A stretch of DNA of 64,000 nt, taken from CAYQJS01 sp964417895 (GTDB lineage: Bacteria > Chloroflexota > UBA6077 > SHYK01). Positions 51,628-61,331 of this stretch are shown in pieces. The translations under genes and the position numbers were made by a program. The notes under the pieces are model-generated. The model was not told the DNA's origin. It did no database searches and worked only from the letters and a program-made list of their open reading frames with translations. Position 1 is the stretch's first letter; every line of letters starts with the position of its first letter. The stretch is from assembly GCA_964417895.1 (NCBI GenBank), contig CAYQJS010000001.1, positions 248,001-312,000 of the forward strand, written 5' to 3'.

Positions 51628-52512
51628 ATGTCGGCTCGTCAATCCGAACAGGGGGAGGTGGCTGTCTCCCTTGAGACGCTCTTACGAAACGAGGCAGACC
51701 TGGCCTTTCGGCGGCGTGTGCCCCTCGTCTTAAAGTACTTGGAGCCCCGGGCGGGCGATGCGATCCTTGACTGCGGATGCGGTATGGGCTTCAACCTCCT
51801 TGCGCTCGCTCGGTTGTACGAGGCCACCCTGGTAGGGGTGGAGCGGGACGTCGCGACAATTGGCCGGGCGCGAGTCGAGGTGCAGTCCACCCAGGTTCGA
51901 TTGGTCCGGGGCGACGCCGTTCGCCTGCCCTTCGGCGACTCTTGCTTCGACAAGGTGCTCATGACTGAGGTCCTGGAGCACATCCCTGACGAGTCGACCG
52001 CGCTCCGCGAAGTGTGGCGGGTGCTCCGCCCCGGCGGCGCGTACGTACTGAGCGTCCCGAATGAGAACTACCCGTTCTGGTGGGATCCACTCAACAAGAC
52101 CCTGGACAAAGTGGCGCACACCCACGTGCCCAGTCATATCTGGTGGCTCGCTGGCATCTGGGCTGACCACGAACGTCTGTACAACCCCGAGCGGATCCGG
52201 ACCGTCTTGGAGGCGCACGACTTCGAAGTGGAGGAAGTCGTGTCTTTCACCCACTACTGCATGCCGTTCCATCATCTGCTCGTGTATGGCATCGGGAAGA
52301 ACCTGCTGCAGGGCGGCCTCCTCCCCGATGCGCTTGCTCGATCCGCCGATCGATTTCGCGCGAAGGAGAACACGGGGTCCGTCTTCAACCCCATCAACAT
52401 CGCCCTCCGCGTGGTGCACTGGATCGATCGGCGCAACGACGGGCTGGTCGATCCTGACCTCAGCTACGTCGACATCGCGGTCCGCGCCAGAAAGCCAGGC
52501 CCGAGTGCATAG
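51628..52512 (+). CDS. SAM-dependent methyltransferase
   Basis: A 294-residue class I methyltransferase. Motif I is ILDCGCGMGFNLLALARLYE, the post-motif acid lies in LVGVERD, and VLMTEVLEHIPDESTALREV with LRPGGAYVLSVPNENYPFWW completes the fold. The C-terminal region (FTHYCMPFHHLLVYGIGKNL) suggests a membrane-bound lipid-linked substrate. GAGGAGG precedes the ATG. It is the first gene of the co-directional run to the window end. Confidence 0.9.
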   Translation: MSARQSEQGEVAVSLETLLRNEADLAFRRRVPLVLKYLEPRAGDAILDCGCGMGFNLLALARLYEATLVGVERDVATIGRARVEVQSTQVRLVRGDAVRLPFGDSCFDKVLMTEVLEHIPDESTALREVWRVLRPGGAYVLSVPNENYPFWWDPLNKTLDKVAHTHVPSHIWWLAGIWADHERLYNPERIRTVLEAHDFEVEEVVSFTHYCMPFHHLLVYGIGKNLLQGGLLPDALARSADRFRAKENTGSVFNPINIALRVVHWIDRRNDGLVDPDLSYVDIAVRARKPGPSA

Positions 52513-52615
52513 GTCGAGCCTACTGGGTCTCTGGCGCAGGCTCTCCTGTACTATCTTTCCTGACGGCTCGTCGCGGGGCGCCAGCGGTTTGAGTGAAGAG
52601 GCCACGCATGCAGAT

Positions 52616-55600
52616 ATGAGGGCTCGCGGAGTTGCCGTCGCTGCGGCTCTGGCGGCAGTCCTTTTGGCGGGAGCGGCGCTCCGATTCGTGGGGCTCAACT
52701 GGGACTCGGGCCACTTTCTCCATCCTGATGAGCGCTTCATCACCATGGTGGTCGCGAAGATACAGCTCCCTTCCAGCCCGGGGCAGTACTTCGAGACGGC
52801 GCGCTCTCCGCTCAACCCATACAACAACGACTTCGGCTCCTTCGTTTACGGTACTTTTCCCCTCTTCTTCGTCAAGACTCTCGCCGAGCTGATCCAAGCC
52901 CTGACGCGAGGGGTGACTCTGCCGCCTGGCAACCCGGTCGCCGAGCTCGTGGGCCATCTGCGTCAGATGGCGATCTACGGGGAGATTCAACTGCTCGGAA
53001 GGGCTCTCTCCGGGATAGCCGACCTGCTGACGATCTCCATCGTCTTCCTCATCGGACGGCGCCTCCACAGTACGGCGGTCGGCCTGCTCGCGGCAGCGTT
53101 GAGCGCCTTCATGGTGCTCCAGATCCAGGCGGCCCACTTCTTCACCGCTGAGTCCGCTCTGACATTGCTGTGTACGCTGGCGTTCTACCTGGCGCTACGC
53201 GCTGCGCACTCCAACTCGCTCGTGGACTGGACGCTCCTGGGAGTGGCCGCGGGACTCGCGGCGGCCAGCAAGATCAATGCGCTCATGCTCGGTGCCGTCG
53301 TCCTGGCGGCCGCATGGGCACTTTGGTACCGCACAACCAGGCTCGGCGGGCAGACGGAGGGGCGCCGCTTCCTGGTTGAGGACCTCATGACGGGTATGGT
53401 GGTAGTCGCTGTGCTGGCATTTGTGACGTTTCGATTGGCGCAGCCTTACGCGTTCTCGGGGCCAGGCCTGTTCGACCTGGCTCCCAATCCCAAGTATGTC
53501 GCGGACCTGGAGACCTGGCAACGGTTCGCGACCGGCGAGGCAGACTACCCGCCAGGCGTCCAGTGGACCGGTACCACTCCCTATCTCTGGCAGCTCACGA
53601 ACATGACGCTCTGGGGGATGGGCCCGCCGCTGGCCATCGCGGCCTGGCTGGGCTTTCTCTTCGCGTCTCTCCGGCTGCTGAGGAACACACCCCGTTACTA
53701 CCTGTGGGCGCTACCGGTCATCTGGGTCGGGCTCAACTTCGCCTACTGGGGGGGCCAGTTCGCGAAGCCGATGCGCTACTTGCTCCCCGTTTACCCACAA
53801 CTCGCCCTCTTTGCTGCGTTTGGCGTGGTCTCGCTTTGGACATGGGTACGAAACGGCGAACGTAGGAGCTGGCGCCTCTGGCATCCTGGAGAGACAGTCC
53901 GCCGACTGGCGGTGTCCGCCGTCACGCTGGCCGTGGTCGGATGGACGGCGTTTTACGCCGTGGCCTTCGCTTCGATCTATGCGCGGCCAAGCACACGGAT
54001 CGCGGCCTCAGAGTGGATTTACGCGAACGTGCCGCGCGGCTCAGCCGTGGGCTTCGAGCACTGGGACGACCCGCTACCCCTGCGCCTCCCTGGGAGGGAC
54101 AGCGCGATCTACCGAGGGGTCGAATACCCTCTTTACGGTGAGGATACGCCCGAGAAACGCACGCAGCTGGCCACCAAGCTGGACCAGACGGACTATATCT
54201 TCGTGTCCAGCAATCGGCTGTACGGATCCATCCCGAAGCTGCCCCTGCGCTTTCCGATGACCATCCGCTACTACCAGGCGCTCTTCTCCGGCGAGCTCGG
54301 GTTCGACACGGTCGCCCAGTTCACGTCCCGCCCGTCGCTTTTCGGCATCGAGTTGAACGACGACAACGCGGAGGAGATCTTCACCGTCTACGAGCATCCT
54401 AAGGTCACGATCCTCCGGAAGAGCCCCGCCTACTCCTCGGCGAACGTCCAACGCATCCTGGAGTCCGTCAACCTCGATCAGGTTGTCCGCATCAGGCCGA
54501 TCCACACACTGTCCGGCGGTCTGCTCTTGGACGACGCGGAGCGGGCCGCGACACGGACTGGGGGCACTTGGAGCGCCATGTTCGACCGGGATTCGCCAGT
54601 CAACTCCTTGCAGCTACCGGTCTGGTACGTGACGGTTCAGCTGCTGGCGCTCCTCGCGCTCCCATTGACCTGGTTTGTGTTTCGGCGTGTGGCTGACGGT
54701 GGATACGCCCTGGCGAAGACAATCGCGCTCCTCTTCGTCGCCTACGTGCCGTGGCTCCTGGCCAGCCTTCGCGTACTCCCCTACGACCGACCTGCCATCG
54801 TGCTCGGGGCGCTGCTGATGGCGGGCCTCTCGTGCGTCGTGCTTCGCCGTCACTGGGCAGTCTTCCGTTCAGACATCGTCGCCCTCCGACGGCCGATCAT
54901 CGCCACCGAGATCCTGTTCGGCCTCGCCTTCCTGGGGTTCGTCGCACTGCGGGCTGCCAACCCTGACCTTTGGCACCCCAACTATGGGGGCGAGAAGCCA
55001 ATGGACTTCGCGTACCTGAACGCAGTCATCAAGACGACGTGGTTCCCACCATACGATCCCTGGTTCGCGGGTGGACACATCAACTACTACTACTTCGGTC
55101 AGGTCGTCGTGGCCTCACTGACGAAGCTCACCGGCATCGTTCCCTGGGTCGCTTACAACCTCGCCCTGCCGACCCTGGCGGGGTTGGTGGCTATCAACGC
55201 AGCGTCCATTGTCTACAACCTCTTGCTCCAGCGTGGGCGGTCGGGTCGCCGGAGCCGGCACTGGTGGGCCTTCGCCGGTGGGGCAGCGGGCGCCGCGCTG
55301 GCGGTACTCGCAGGGAATCTGCACGGAGCCGTACAGATCTTTAACTGGCTGGGGCAGTTCGATCGATCCCCCATCCAGAGTCTCGTCCCGGGTCTCGCCG
55401 GCACGATCAGTGCGATCAGGGGGGCGCTTATATGGGTGACCTCGGGAGGTCAAGGCCTGGCGCCCCTCAACTTCAACTTCTGGGACCCGACGCGCGTCAT
55501 TACGACGGAGCCGGTGGCCCCCATCACCGAGTTCCCCTATTTCACTTTCCTGTACGGCGACTTGCACGCCCACATGATCGCGATGCCCGTCGGCCTGCTC

Positions 55601-57157
55601 GTCGTCGCGCTGGCGGTGAACCTCCTGCGGCAGCCTGGCTGGATCCCCACCCTGCGAGGCCAACCCTTGCGATCCGTTCTGTCAGGCGTGATACATGCCG
55701 CGCTCAGCCCGGGCGGAATCACCCTGGTCCTCGCTGCACTCGGCATCGGCGTACTCCGCATGGCCAACTCCTGGGACTACCCGACCTACCTGGGGCTGTT
55801 CGCCGCGGCCGTCGTGTTGTCCGAGGCGCTCCGTCTAAGGAACGCCGCCGTCCAAGGGCCAGGCACCCTCGGAAGCAGGTGGGGCGGTGCGGCGGCGCGC
55901 AGCGCCGTGCTCGTGGGGTTAGTCGTGGTGGTCAGCCAGCTCCTCGTCGGTCCGTATCTCGCCAACTACGCGCTGTTCTATGGAGGTTTTGAGCGCTCGA
56001 TGGCTCAGACATCGATACAACACTATCTGATCATTATGGGAGGCTTTCTCGCGATTCTCGGAGCCTACCTGGGGTTCCAGCTCTCGGCGCTGCGAGGGCG
56101 AGTGGCCGAAGGCGCCCTGGGAGTGCTGGGCAGCATCAGCGGGCTGTCCACGACGCGATCCGTTGCTGAGCCCGTTGCTGAGCCCGTTGCTGAGATGGAA
56201 GCGCCCGCCGTGAGGCTCGCACTGATGCCGCACCGGATCGCCGCCGCCCTTGGGGCCGGCGCAGCGTTCCTTGCTGTCCTGTTCCTTCTGGCCGGGCTGC
56301 CCGTGGTGGGGATCGCCGGGCTCGGCATCGCGACCCTGACGATGATCGCCCTGATTCGGCGACCGCCGCCGGCCACCCTGTTCGTATTCCTGCTCTCCGG
56401 TACGGCGCTGGCGCTCACCGCGGGCGTGGAGCTCATCACTCTCAAGGGAGATATCGGGCGGATGAACACGGTCTTCAAGTTCTACCTCCCGGCCTGGCTG
56501 TTTCTCTCCCTCGCCGGCGGCGCACTCCTGGCCCCCATGGCCCGGCGGGCGTGGAGCTCCCCGTGGCTCATGGGTGGCCCGCGCCTGGCTATTGCGATCG
56601 CACTGGCGCTGGTGCTGGCAGCCACGTTGATCTATCCATGGATGGCGACCCCGGCGAAACTACGATTCCGCTTCGACGTGCAGCTCCCCCCTAGCCTCGA
56701 CGGCATGGCCTATATGAGCCAGGCCCGATACGACGATAACGGCCGCGATCTGGCGCTGCCGGATGACTTCGCGGCCATCAACTGGATGCTGGATAACATC
56801 CAGGGCACACCCGTGATCGTAGAAGGCTTGGCGCCCCTTTATCACTGGCGCTCCCGCGTTTCGATCTACACGGGCCTCCCCACGGTGCTCGGCTGGGACT
56901 GGCACCAGAAACAGCAGCGCGGCGACTTCGCCTACATGGTCGACGAACGGGCCAGGGACGTGGAAGCGATCTTCAACTCCCCGGATGTGGATGCGACGCG
57001 ACGGCTGCTGCGCAGATACAACGTGGAGTACGTGTACGTGGGTGGCCAAGAGCGCGCCTTCTACGGTGCGCAATATCTAGAGAAGTTCGACCGCATGGCC
57101 GGCGTGGCGCGGGTCTATGAGCGAGGCGCAGTAACCATCTATCGGGTGGTGGATTAA
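52616..57157 (+). CDS. Giant membrane protein: GT39-like half fused to Chlor_Arch_YYY (DUF2298) half
   Basis: A 1513-residue protein with over 20 hydrophobic helices. The N-terminal half (about 1-660) is GT-C like: first helix, then LHPDERFITMVVAKIQLPSS with the Asp-Glu pair, and a soluble block with ASEWIYANVPRGSAVGFEHW. The C-terminal half is a DUF2298 domain: NYGGEKPMDFAYLNAVIKTT, the GGHINYYYFGQ signature (about residue 822), VAPITEFPYFTFLYGDLHAH, NTVFKFYLPAWL. Start ATG 52616 replaces a longer frame that overlaps the methyltransferase gene. It probably handles lipid-linked sugars; the activity is unproven. Confidence 0.88.
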   Translation: MRARGVAVAAALAAVLLAGAALRFVGLNWDSGHFLHPDERFITMVVAKIQLPSSPGQYFETARSPLNPYNNDFGSFVYGTFPLFFVKTLAELIQALTRGVTLPPGNPVAELVGHLRQMAIYGEIQLLGRALSGIADLLTISIVFLIGRRLHSTAVGLLAAALSAFMVLQIQAAHFFTAESALTLLCTLAFYLALRAAHSNSLVDWTLLGVAAGLAAASKINALMLGAVVLAAAWALWYRTTRLGGQTEGRRFLVEDLMTGMVVVAVLAFVTFRLAQPYAFSGPGLFDLAPNPKYVADLETWQRFATGEADYPPGVQWTGTTPYLWQLTNMTLWGMGPPLAIAAWLGFLFASLRLLRNTPRYYLWALPVIWVGLNFAYWGGQFAKPMRYLLPVYPQLALFAAFGVVSLWTWVRNGERRSWRLWHPGETVRRLAVSAVTLAVVGWTAFYAVAFASIYARPSTRIAASEWIYANVPRGSAVGFEHWDDPLPLRLPGRDSAIYRGVEYPLYGEDTPEKRTQLATKLDQTDYIFVSSNRLYGSIPKLPLRFPMTIRYYQALFSGELGFDTVAQFTSRPSLFGIELNDDNAEEIFTVYEHPKVTILRKSPAYSSANVQRILESVNLDQVVRIRPIHTLSGGLLLDDAERAATRTGGTWSAMFDRDSPVNSLQLPVWYVTVQLLALLALPLTWFVFRRVADGGYALAKTIALLFVAYVPWLLASLRVLPYDRPAIVLGALLMAGLSCVVLRRHWAVFRSDIVALRRPIIATEILFGLAFLGFVALRAANPDLWHPNYGGEKPMDFAYLNAVIKTTWFPPYDPWFAGGHINYYYFGQVVVASLTKLTGIVPWVAYNLALPTLAGLVAINAASIVYNLLLQRGRSGRRSRHWWAFAGGAAGAALAVLAGNLHGAVQIFNWLGQFDRSPIQSLVPGLAGTISAIRGALIWVTSGGQGLAPLNFNFWDPTRVITTEPVAPITEFPYFTFLYGDLHAHMIAMPVGLLVVALAVNLLRQPGWIPTLRGQPLRSVLSGVIHAALSPGGITLVLAALGIGVLRMANSWDYPTYLGLFAAAVVLSEALRLRNAAVQGPGTLGSRWGGAAARSAVLVGLVVVVSQLLVGPYLANYALFYGGFERSMAQTSIQHYLIIMGGFLAILGAYLGFQLSALRGRVAEGALGVLGSISGLSTTRSVAEPVAEPVAEMEAPAVRLALMPHRIAAALGAGAAFLAVLFLLAGLPVVGIAGLGIATLTMIALIRRPPPATLFVFLLSGTALALTAGVELITLKGDIGRMNTVFKFYLPAWLFLSLAGGALLAPMARRAWSSPWLMGGPRLAIAIALALVLAATLIYPWMATPAKLRFRFDVQLPPSLDGMAYMSQARYDDNGRDLALPDDFAAINWMLDNIQGTPVIVEGLAPLYHWRSRVSIYTGLPTVLGWDWHQKQQRGDFAYMVDERARDVEAIFNSPDVDATRRLLRRYNVEYVYVGGQERAFYGAQYLEKFDRMAGVARVYERGAVTIYRVVD

Positions 57158-57159
57158 GC

Positions 57160-59550
57160 TTGCTCCTCAGCACGCTCCTCTGGCTCCTGGCCATCGAGTT
57201 GATCGGCATCGCTGCGCTCCCTCTCGCCCACCGGCTGTTCAGCGGGCTTCCCGATCGTGGCTACGCCTCCGCCAAAATTCTGGGGCTCGTTGTCGTCGCC
57301 TACCTGGTGTGGTCCACCGGCATGCTAGGCCTCACTGCGTTTACCGGCGCCACCATCGGGGTTTTCGCCGTCGGCATGGGAGTCATCGGCTGGCGGCAGT
57401 GGGGGGAGCGGGTGAGAGCGTCTTGGTCTGAGGCGCGGTCCCTCATTGTCGCGGCAGAGGCCGTATTTCTGGCCGTGTTCGCATTGGGCGTGTGGATCCG
57501 CTCCTACAACGCCGCCATCGCGGGCACGGAAAAGCCGATGGACTTCGCCTTCCTGCACTCCCTGATCCGGGCCCAGTCGCTCCCCGCCGAGGACCTCTGG
57601 CTGGCGGGCTACGGTCTCCCCTACTACTACTTCGGGTACCTCGTACAGTCGCTCGTCGCCAAGATCGTTGCCGTCGAACCGGCGGTTGCCTGCAACCTGG
57701 CCGTAGTCACAGTGTTCGCTCTGAGCGCTCTGGGGGCGTTCGGACTCGTCGCCTCATTGGCCCGCCTGGGCGGAGGCGGGACACGCTCCGCCATCGTCCT
57801 TGGCGGGCTGGCGGGATTCGCCTTGATGGTGATGGGGAACCTGCAGGCCGCGGTGGAGCTTCTGGCGTCCTGGGGATTGGGCGACGGCGAGTTCTGGAAG
57901 TGGGTGGGTGTCGAGACCGTGCAGACCCCCGCAGCGGGGTTCCCCCCCTCAGACTGGGGCTGGTGGTTCCGCGCAGCTCGCGTCATCCCCGACCGCTACA
58001 TCCCGCCCGACGGTATTACCGAGTTCCCCTACTTCAGCTTCCTGCTGGGGGACCTTCATCCGCACTACATGGCCATTCCGCTGGGAGTGCTCGTCGTGAC
58101 ACTCGCTGTGCCGGCCCTTGCAGTTGCCGCGCCGATCAGAGCAGACCGACTCCGGTTCGCTCTCACCGCGATCGTGCTGGGCGCGGTGATTCCGTCCAAC
58201 ACTTGGGACGTCCCGGTGCTGTGGGGGCTGTTCGGGCTCGCGTTCCTCGCCGGTGCCCCGCGGGCTGCTCGCCCCCCAGCGAGAGCGCTGCGGGCCCAAC
58301 TCGACCTGCCGTTTGACGACCCTCGGCTTCAAGACCCTCGCGCGACGCCTGTGGGCGTGCTCGCTAGTCGGGCGGTGCAGCTCGCGTTACTGGGGCTGCT
58401 GGCGGCGGCGCTGTACCTGCCGTACTTCGTGGGTTTCAGCTCGCAGCCCCTGGGCGTCGAGCCGGTCACCGGAGAGCGAACGCCCTTGGGCTCCCTTCTG
58501 GTGCTGTTCGGCCCGCTGCTGGTGCTCCCCCTCGTTGCTGGATTGCTAGCGCTCGCCCGGCAATGGCGGTCCGTGGAGACGACGACCGCCGAGCGCGTCG
58601 TCGCGCTTGGCGGCTTCGCCGTTGGGATCCTCCTCGTGGTCCTCCGCGAACCAGCACTCGGGCTCCTGGTTGCGTCATTGGGCTGCTGGCTTACGCTAGC
58701 GTGGGCCCGCTGCCGCGCCGGTGTGTCCCCGTCGACAGCTATGGCGGCGCTCATCGTGGTAGTCGGGCTGGGCAGCATCCTGGTGCCTGAAGTGGTCTTC
58801 CTGCGCGACGCCTTTGGCACCCGAATGAACACGGTGTTCAAGCTGTACTATGACGCCTGGATTCTGCTCGCTGTGGCGGCGCCGCTGCTGGCCTGGGAGT
58901 TGCTGGGCGCGGCACGGAGCCCTGTACAGTGGGCAGCGGTGGGGGCTGGAAACACCCCGGCCCCCGACCCCCGAACTCCGGCCCCGTGGGTATGGCCCGT
59001 TCGCATAACGGCCGCCGGCGCGCTCGGCGGCGCGGCGCTGCTGACCATGGGTGGAGTCCTCTACCCGCTGGCGGCGACCCACACCAAGTCGGGAGGCTTT
59101 GCCGCCAGCCCTACGCTCGACGGCATGGCGTACCTCCGCTCCGCCCGGCCAGACGACGCCGCGGCCATCGACTGGTTGAGAACGACGCATCCGCGCGCCG
59201 GGGTCGTGGAGGCGGTCCGTGGGCCGTACTCCGAGGGCGCGCGGTTCGCCACGTTCGCCGCGGCGCCGACGCTGGTCGGGTGGGGTGGACACGAAGTGCA
59301 GTGGCGCGGTCCATTACCTGAGATCGGTCGGCGGGAGGATCTCGCCCGACGCGTGTATGTGAGCCCCATCGTCGATGATTGGAGCCGGGAGCTCGGTCGG
59401 CTCGGCATTCGTTTCATCGTGCTGGGTGACCTGGAGCGTGAGACCTACCGCATTTCAGGCCAATCACCGTTCGAAGACACCCTGGCCGTGGCCGCGCGCT
59501 TCGGAAGAACGCGCATCTACGAACTGAAGCCCGCACGGCGAGAGGAGTGA
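57160..59550 (+). CDS. Chlor_Arch_YYY (DUF2298) membrane protein
   Basis: A 796-residue polytopic protein that repeats the C-terminal half of its neighbour: TEKPMDFAFLHSLIRAQSLP, GYGLPYYYFGYLV (about residue 150), ITEFPYFSFLLGDLHPHYMA and NTVFKLYYDAWI. The C-terminus is a soluble extracytoplasmic block (AIDWLRTTHPRAGVVEAVRG, WGGHEVQWRG). The TTG start lies two bases after the previous stop. The conserved His, Glu and Asp (EFPYF, DLHPH) could be catalytic. The family is of unknown activity. Confidence 0.88.
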   Translation: MLLSTLLWLLAIELIGIAALPLAHRLFSGLPDRGYASAKILGLVVVAYLVWSTGMLGLTAFTGATIGVFAVGMGVIGWRQWGERVRASWSEARSLIVAAEAVFLAVFALGVWIRSYNAAIAGTEKPMDFAFLHSLIRAQSLPAEDLWLAGYGLPYYYFGYLVQSLVAKIVAVEPAVACNLAVVTVFALSALGAFGLVASLARLGGGGTRSAIVLGGLAGFALMVMGNLQAAVELLASWGLGDGEFWKWVGVETVQTPAAGFPPSDWGWWFRAARVIPDRYIPPDGITEFPYFSFLLGDLHPHYMAIPLGVLVVTLAVPALAVAAPIRADRLRFALTAIVLGAVIPSNTWDVPVLWGLFGLAFLAGAPRAARPPARALRAQLDLPFDDPRLQDPRATPVGVLASRAVQLALLGLLAAALYLPYFVGFSSQPLGVEPVTGERTPLGSLLVLFGPLLVLPLVAGLLALARQWRSVETTTAERVVALGGFAVGILLVVLREPALGLLVASLGCWLTLAWARCRAGVSPSTAMAALIVVVGLGSILVPEVVFLRDAFGTRMNTVFKLYYDAWILLAVAAPLLAWELLGAARSPVQWAAVGAGNTPAPDPRTPAPWVWPVRITAAGALGGAALLTMGGVLYPLAATHTKSGGFAASPTLDGMAYLRSARPDDAAAIDWLRTTHPRAGVVEAVRGPYSEGARFATFAAAPTLVGWGGHEVQWRGPLPEIGRREDLARRVYVSPIVDDWSRELGRLGIRFIVLGDLERETYRISGQSPFEDTLAVAARFGRTRIYELKPARREE

Positions 59551-61331
59551 AGGGCTCAGGCGCTATGACGTCATTTACGGTTCAGAACTCTTCCCTTCTC
59601 TCCTCGCACCCTTCACTTCGGCCGTGGCTCGCCTGGACGGTCATGAGCGCGGCCGCGGCGCTCCTCCGTCTTCTGATGATCGACCGCGTGCCGTTGAATG
59701 AAACCGAGGTCACGTACGCGCTTCCCGCCTGGCAGGCGTTGCGTGGCCAGCTGGACTCCTCGCTGGTAGCGACGGGCGCTCCCCTCCTGGCGCATCTGCT
59801 GGCTGGCCTGTTCGGGCTCTTTGGCGCAAGTGACGCAGCGGCGCGATTGCCCGCGGCCCTGGCAGGTGTGGCTCTCGCGCTGACGCCAGCGCTGCTCACC
59901 GCTCGCGTCGGCCTGCGCGCGGCGCTGTGGGCCGCAGCCTTGCTCGTCATCTCACCCATCGCAGTGCAGGCTTCGCGCCTGGCGGATCCATCTATGCTCA
60001 CGGCCGCCCTCGTCATGCTGGTCGTGGCGAGTGCGATCCGGGTTTTCACCGACAGGCCACCTTGGTCGCCGTGGGCGCTGGCGCTCGGCATCGGGCTCAG
60101 CTTCGCTGAGCACTCCTCGGCCGTGGTGGCTCTGGTCGCGGCTGCCGCCGCGTTCGCGGGAGCTAGGGGCGGTGGGCAGGAAACAAGGCCCCGCGGCAGC
60201 CGTCGTCGCCCCCGAGTCTGGGAGTCTGTCGGATCCCGACCGACCACCTCCCACGACGGAGGCCCGGGCCGGCTGCCTGGCTTGCAGCCCCAACACCTCC
60301 TTGCGGGGACAGCCGTGGCAGTCCTGGCCGCGACTGGCGCGCTCACCGACCTTCGGGGCCTCGGGTTCATCGCAGTCGACCTGTGGGCGGGTGCTCTCGC
60401 ATTCTGGACCGGCGCCTCGTTTCAGCTCCGCAACCTCGCGGCGCTGGTCATATATGCCGCGCCTCTTCTGTCCGTTGCCGCGGCTGGGTACGTGCTGGGG
60501 GTGCGCGAGCGAGATCCTCTAAGGCGCTTCCTCGGGCTGTGGGCTGGCATCCTTATGGCCATGGCGGCGATCTTCGGCCCCGACGGGCTGACCTTCGTGG
60601 TGGCTCCGCTCGCTCCCGCGTCCCTGCTCGCTGGCACGCTTCTGGCGCGACTTCCGCTAGACCCGTCGGCCTACCGGCTGACGGGACGCGGATGGGCTGC
60701 CCTCACGCTCACGGGGGCCAGCGGAGCCATCGCCGCGCTCGTCTTCTCCCAAACGTCGGGCGTCGAGGGCCGTGGCGTGGCCCCGCAGACGTTGATCACG
60801 CTGGTGGCTGTGCCGGTGCTAATCCTGATCTTCTGGCGGTGGCGCGTACCCCGCGCGGAGCGGGCGGCCGCAGCGGCAGTGTTGGGCTTCGTCGCGTTCG
60901 CGCTCGTCACCGCGGGGTCGATAGGCAGATCCAGTTTCGGAGGCAGTCCCCCCGGATCCGAGCTTCTCCCGACAGAGGAGACGGATCCGGCCTTTCGCGC
61001 CGTTTTTCGGGAGCTGAACGTTTGGGCGAGGGCCGATCCCCAGCGCGTCCTCGTGACGGAGTTGCCGATGCCGGCGCTGGCGCTATGGTACGGGCGGGAC
61101 ATGGCCGTTGCCCTTCCAGGGGCCCGCACGATGGCGGGAACCGTCCTCATGCGAGAGGCCCCCTCGCCTTCAACAGGCGCGAGCAGTGGAACCCGGATAC
61201 CCTGGAAGACGATCTCGGGGGTGGAGGCGGCTGATCTCCATCCCTTGGGCGTGCTCAGGTGGGTCGCAACCCGGACCGGGCTCGTAAAGGGCCGACCCCG
61301 CGATATAATCCTCGAATACGGAGAGCGCTGA
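59547..61331 (+). CDS. GT39-like membrane protein with altered catalytic pair
   Basis: A 594-residue polytopic protein of the GT-C type. The first extracytoplasmic loop reads VPLNETEVTYALPAWQALRG, where Asn-Glu replaces the usual Asp-Glu. Segments GLRAALWAAALLVISPIAVQ and ASRLADPSMLTAALVMLVVA match the GT39 core. GTG 59547 overlaps the previous stop as GTGA; an ATG six codons later is also possible. A Gly/Arg-rich cytoplasmic loop lies near residues 205-245. Activity is uncertain with Asn at this position. Confidence 0.8.
   Translation: MKGSGAMTSFTVQNSSLLSSHPSLRPWLAWTVMSAAAALLRLLMIDRVPLNETEVTYALPAWQALRGQLDSSLVATGAPLLAHLLAGLFGLFGASDAAARLPAALAGVALALTPALLTARVGLRAALWAAALLVISPIAVQASRLADPSMLTAALVMLVVASAIRVFTDRPPWSPWALALGIGLSFAEHSSAVVALVAAAAAFAGARGGGQETRPRGSRRRPRVWESVGSRPTTSHDGGPGRLPGLQPQHLLAGTAVAVLAATGALTDLRGLGFIAVDLWAGALAFWTGASFQLRNLAALVIYAAPLLSVAAAGYVLGVRERDPLRRFLGLWAGILMAMAAIFGPDGLTFVVAPLAPASLLAGTLLARLPLDPSAYRLTGRGWAALTLTGASGAIAALVFSQTSGVEGRGVAPQTLITLVAVPVLILIFWRWRVPRAERAAAAAVLGFVAFALVTAGSIGRSSFGGSPPGSELLPTEETDPAFRAVFRELNVWARADPQRVLVTELPMPALALWYGRDMAVALPGARTMAGTVLMREAPSPSTGASSGTRIPWKTISGVEAADLHPLGVLRWVATRTGLVKGRPRDIILEYGER

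Noticed and set aside
52061..52615. Upstream extension of the giant membrane protein by 185 codons
   Set aside because: It overlaps the methyltransferase gene in another frame and lacks coding character; the first membrane helix begins right after ATG 52616.
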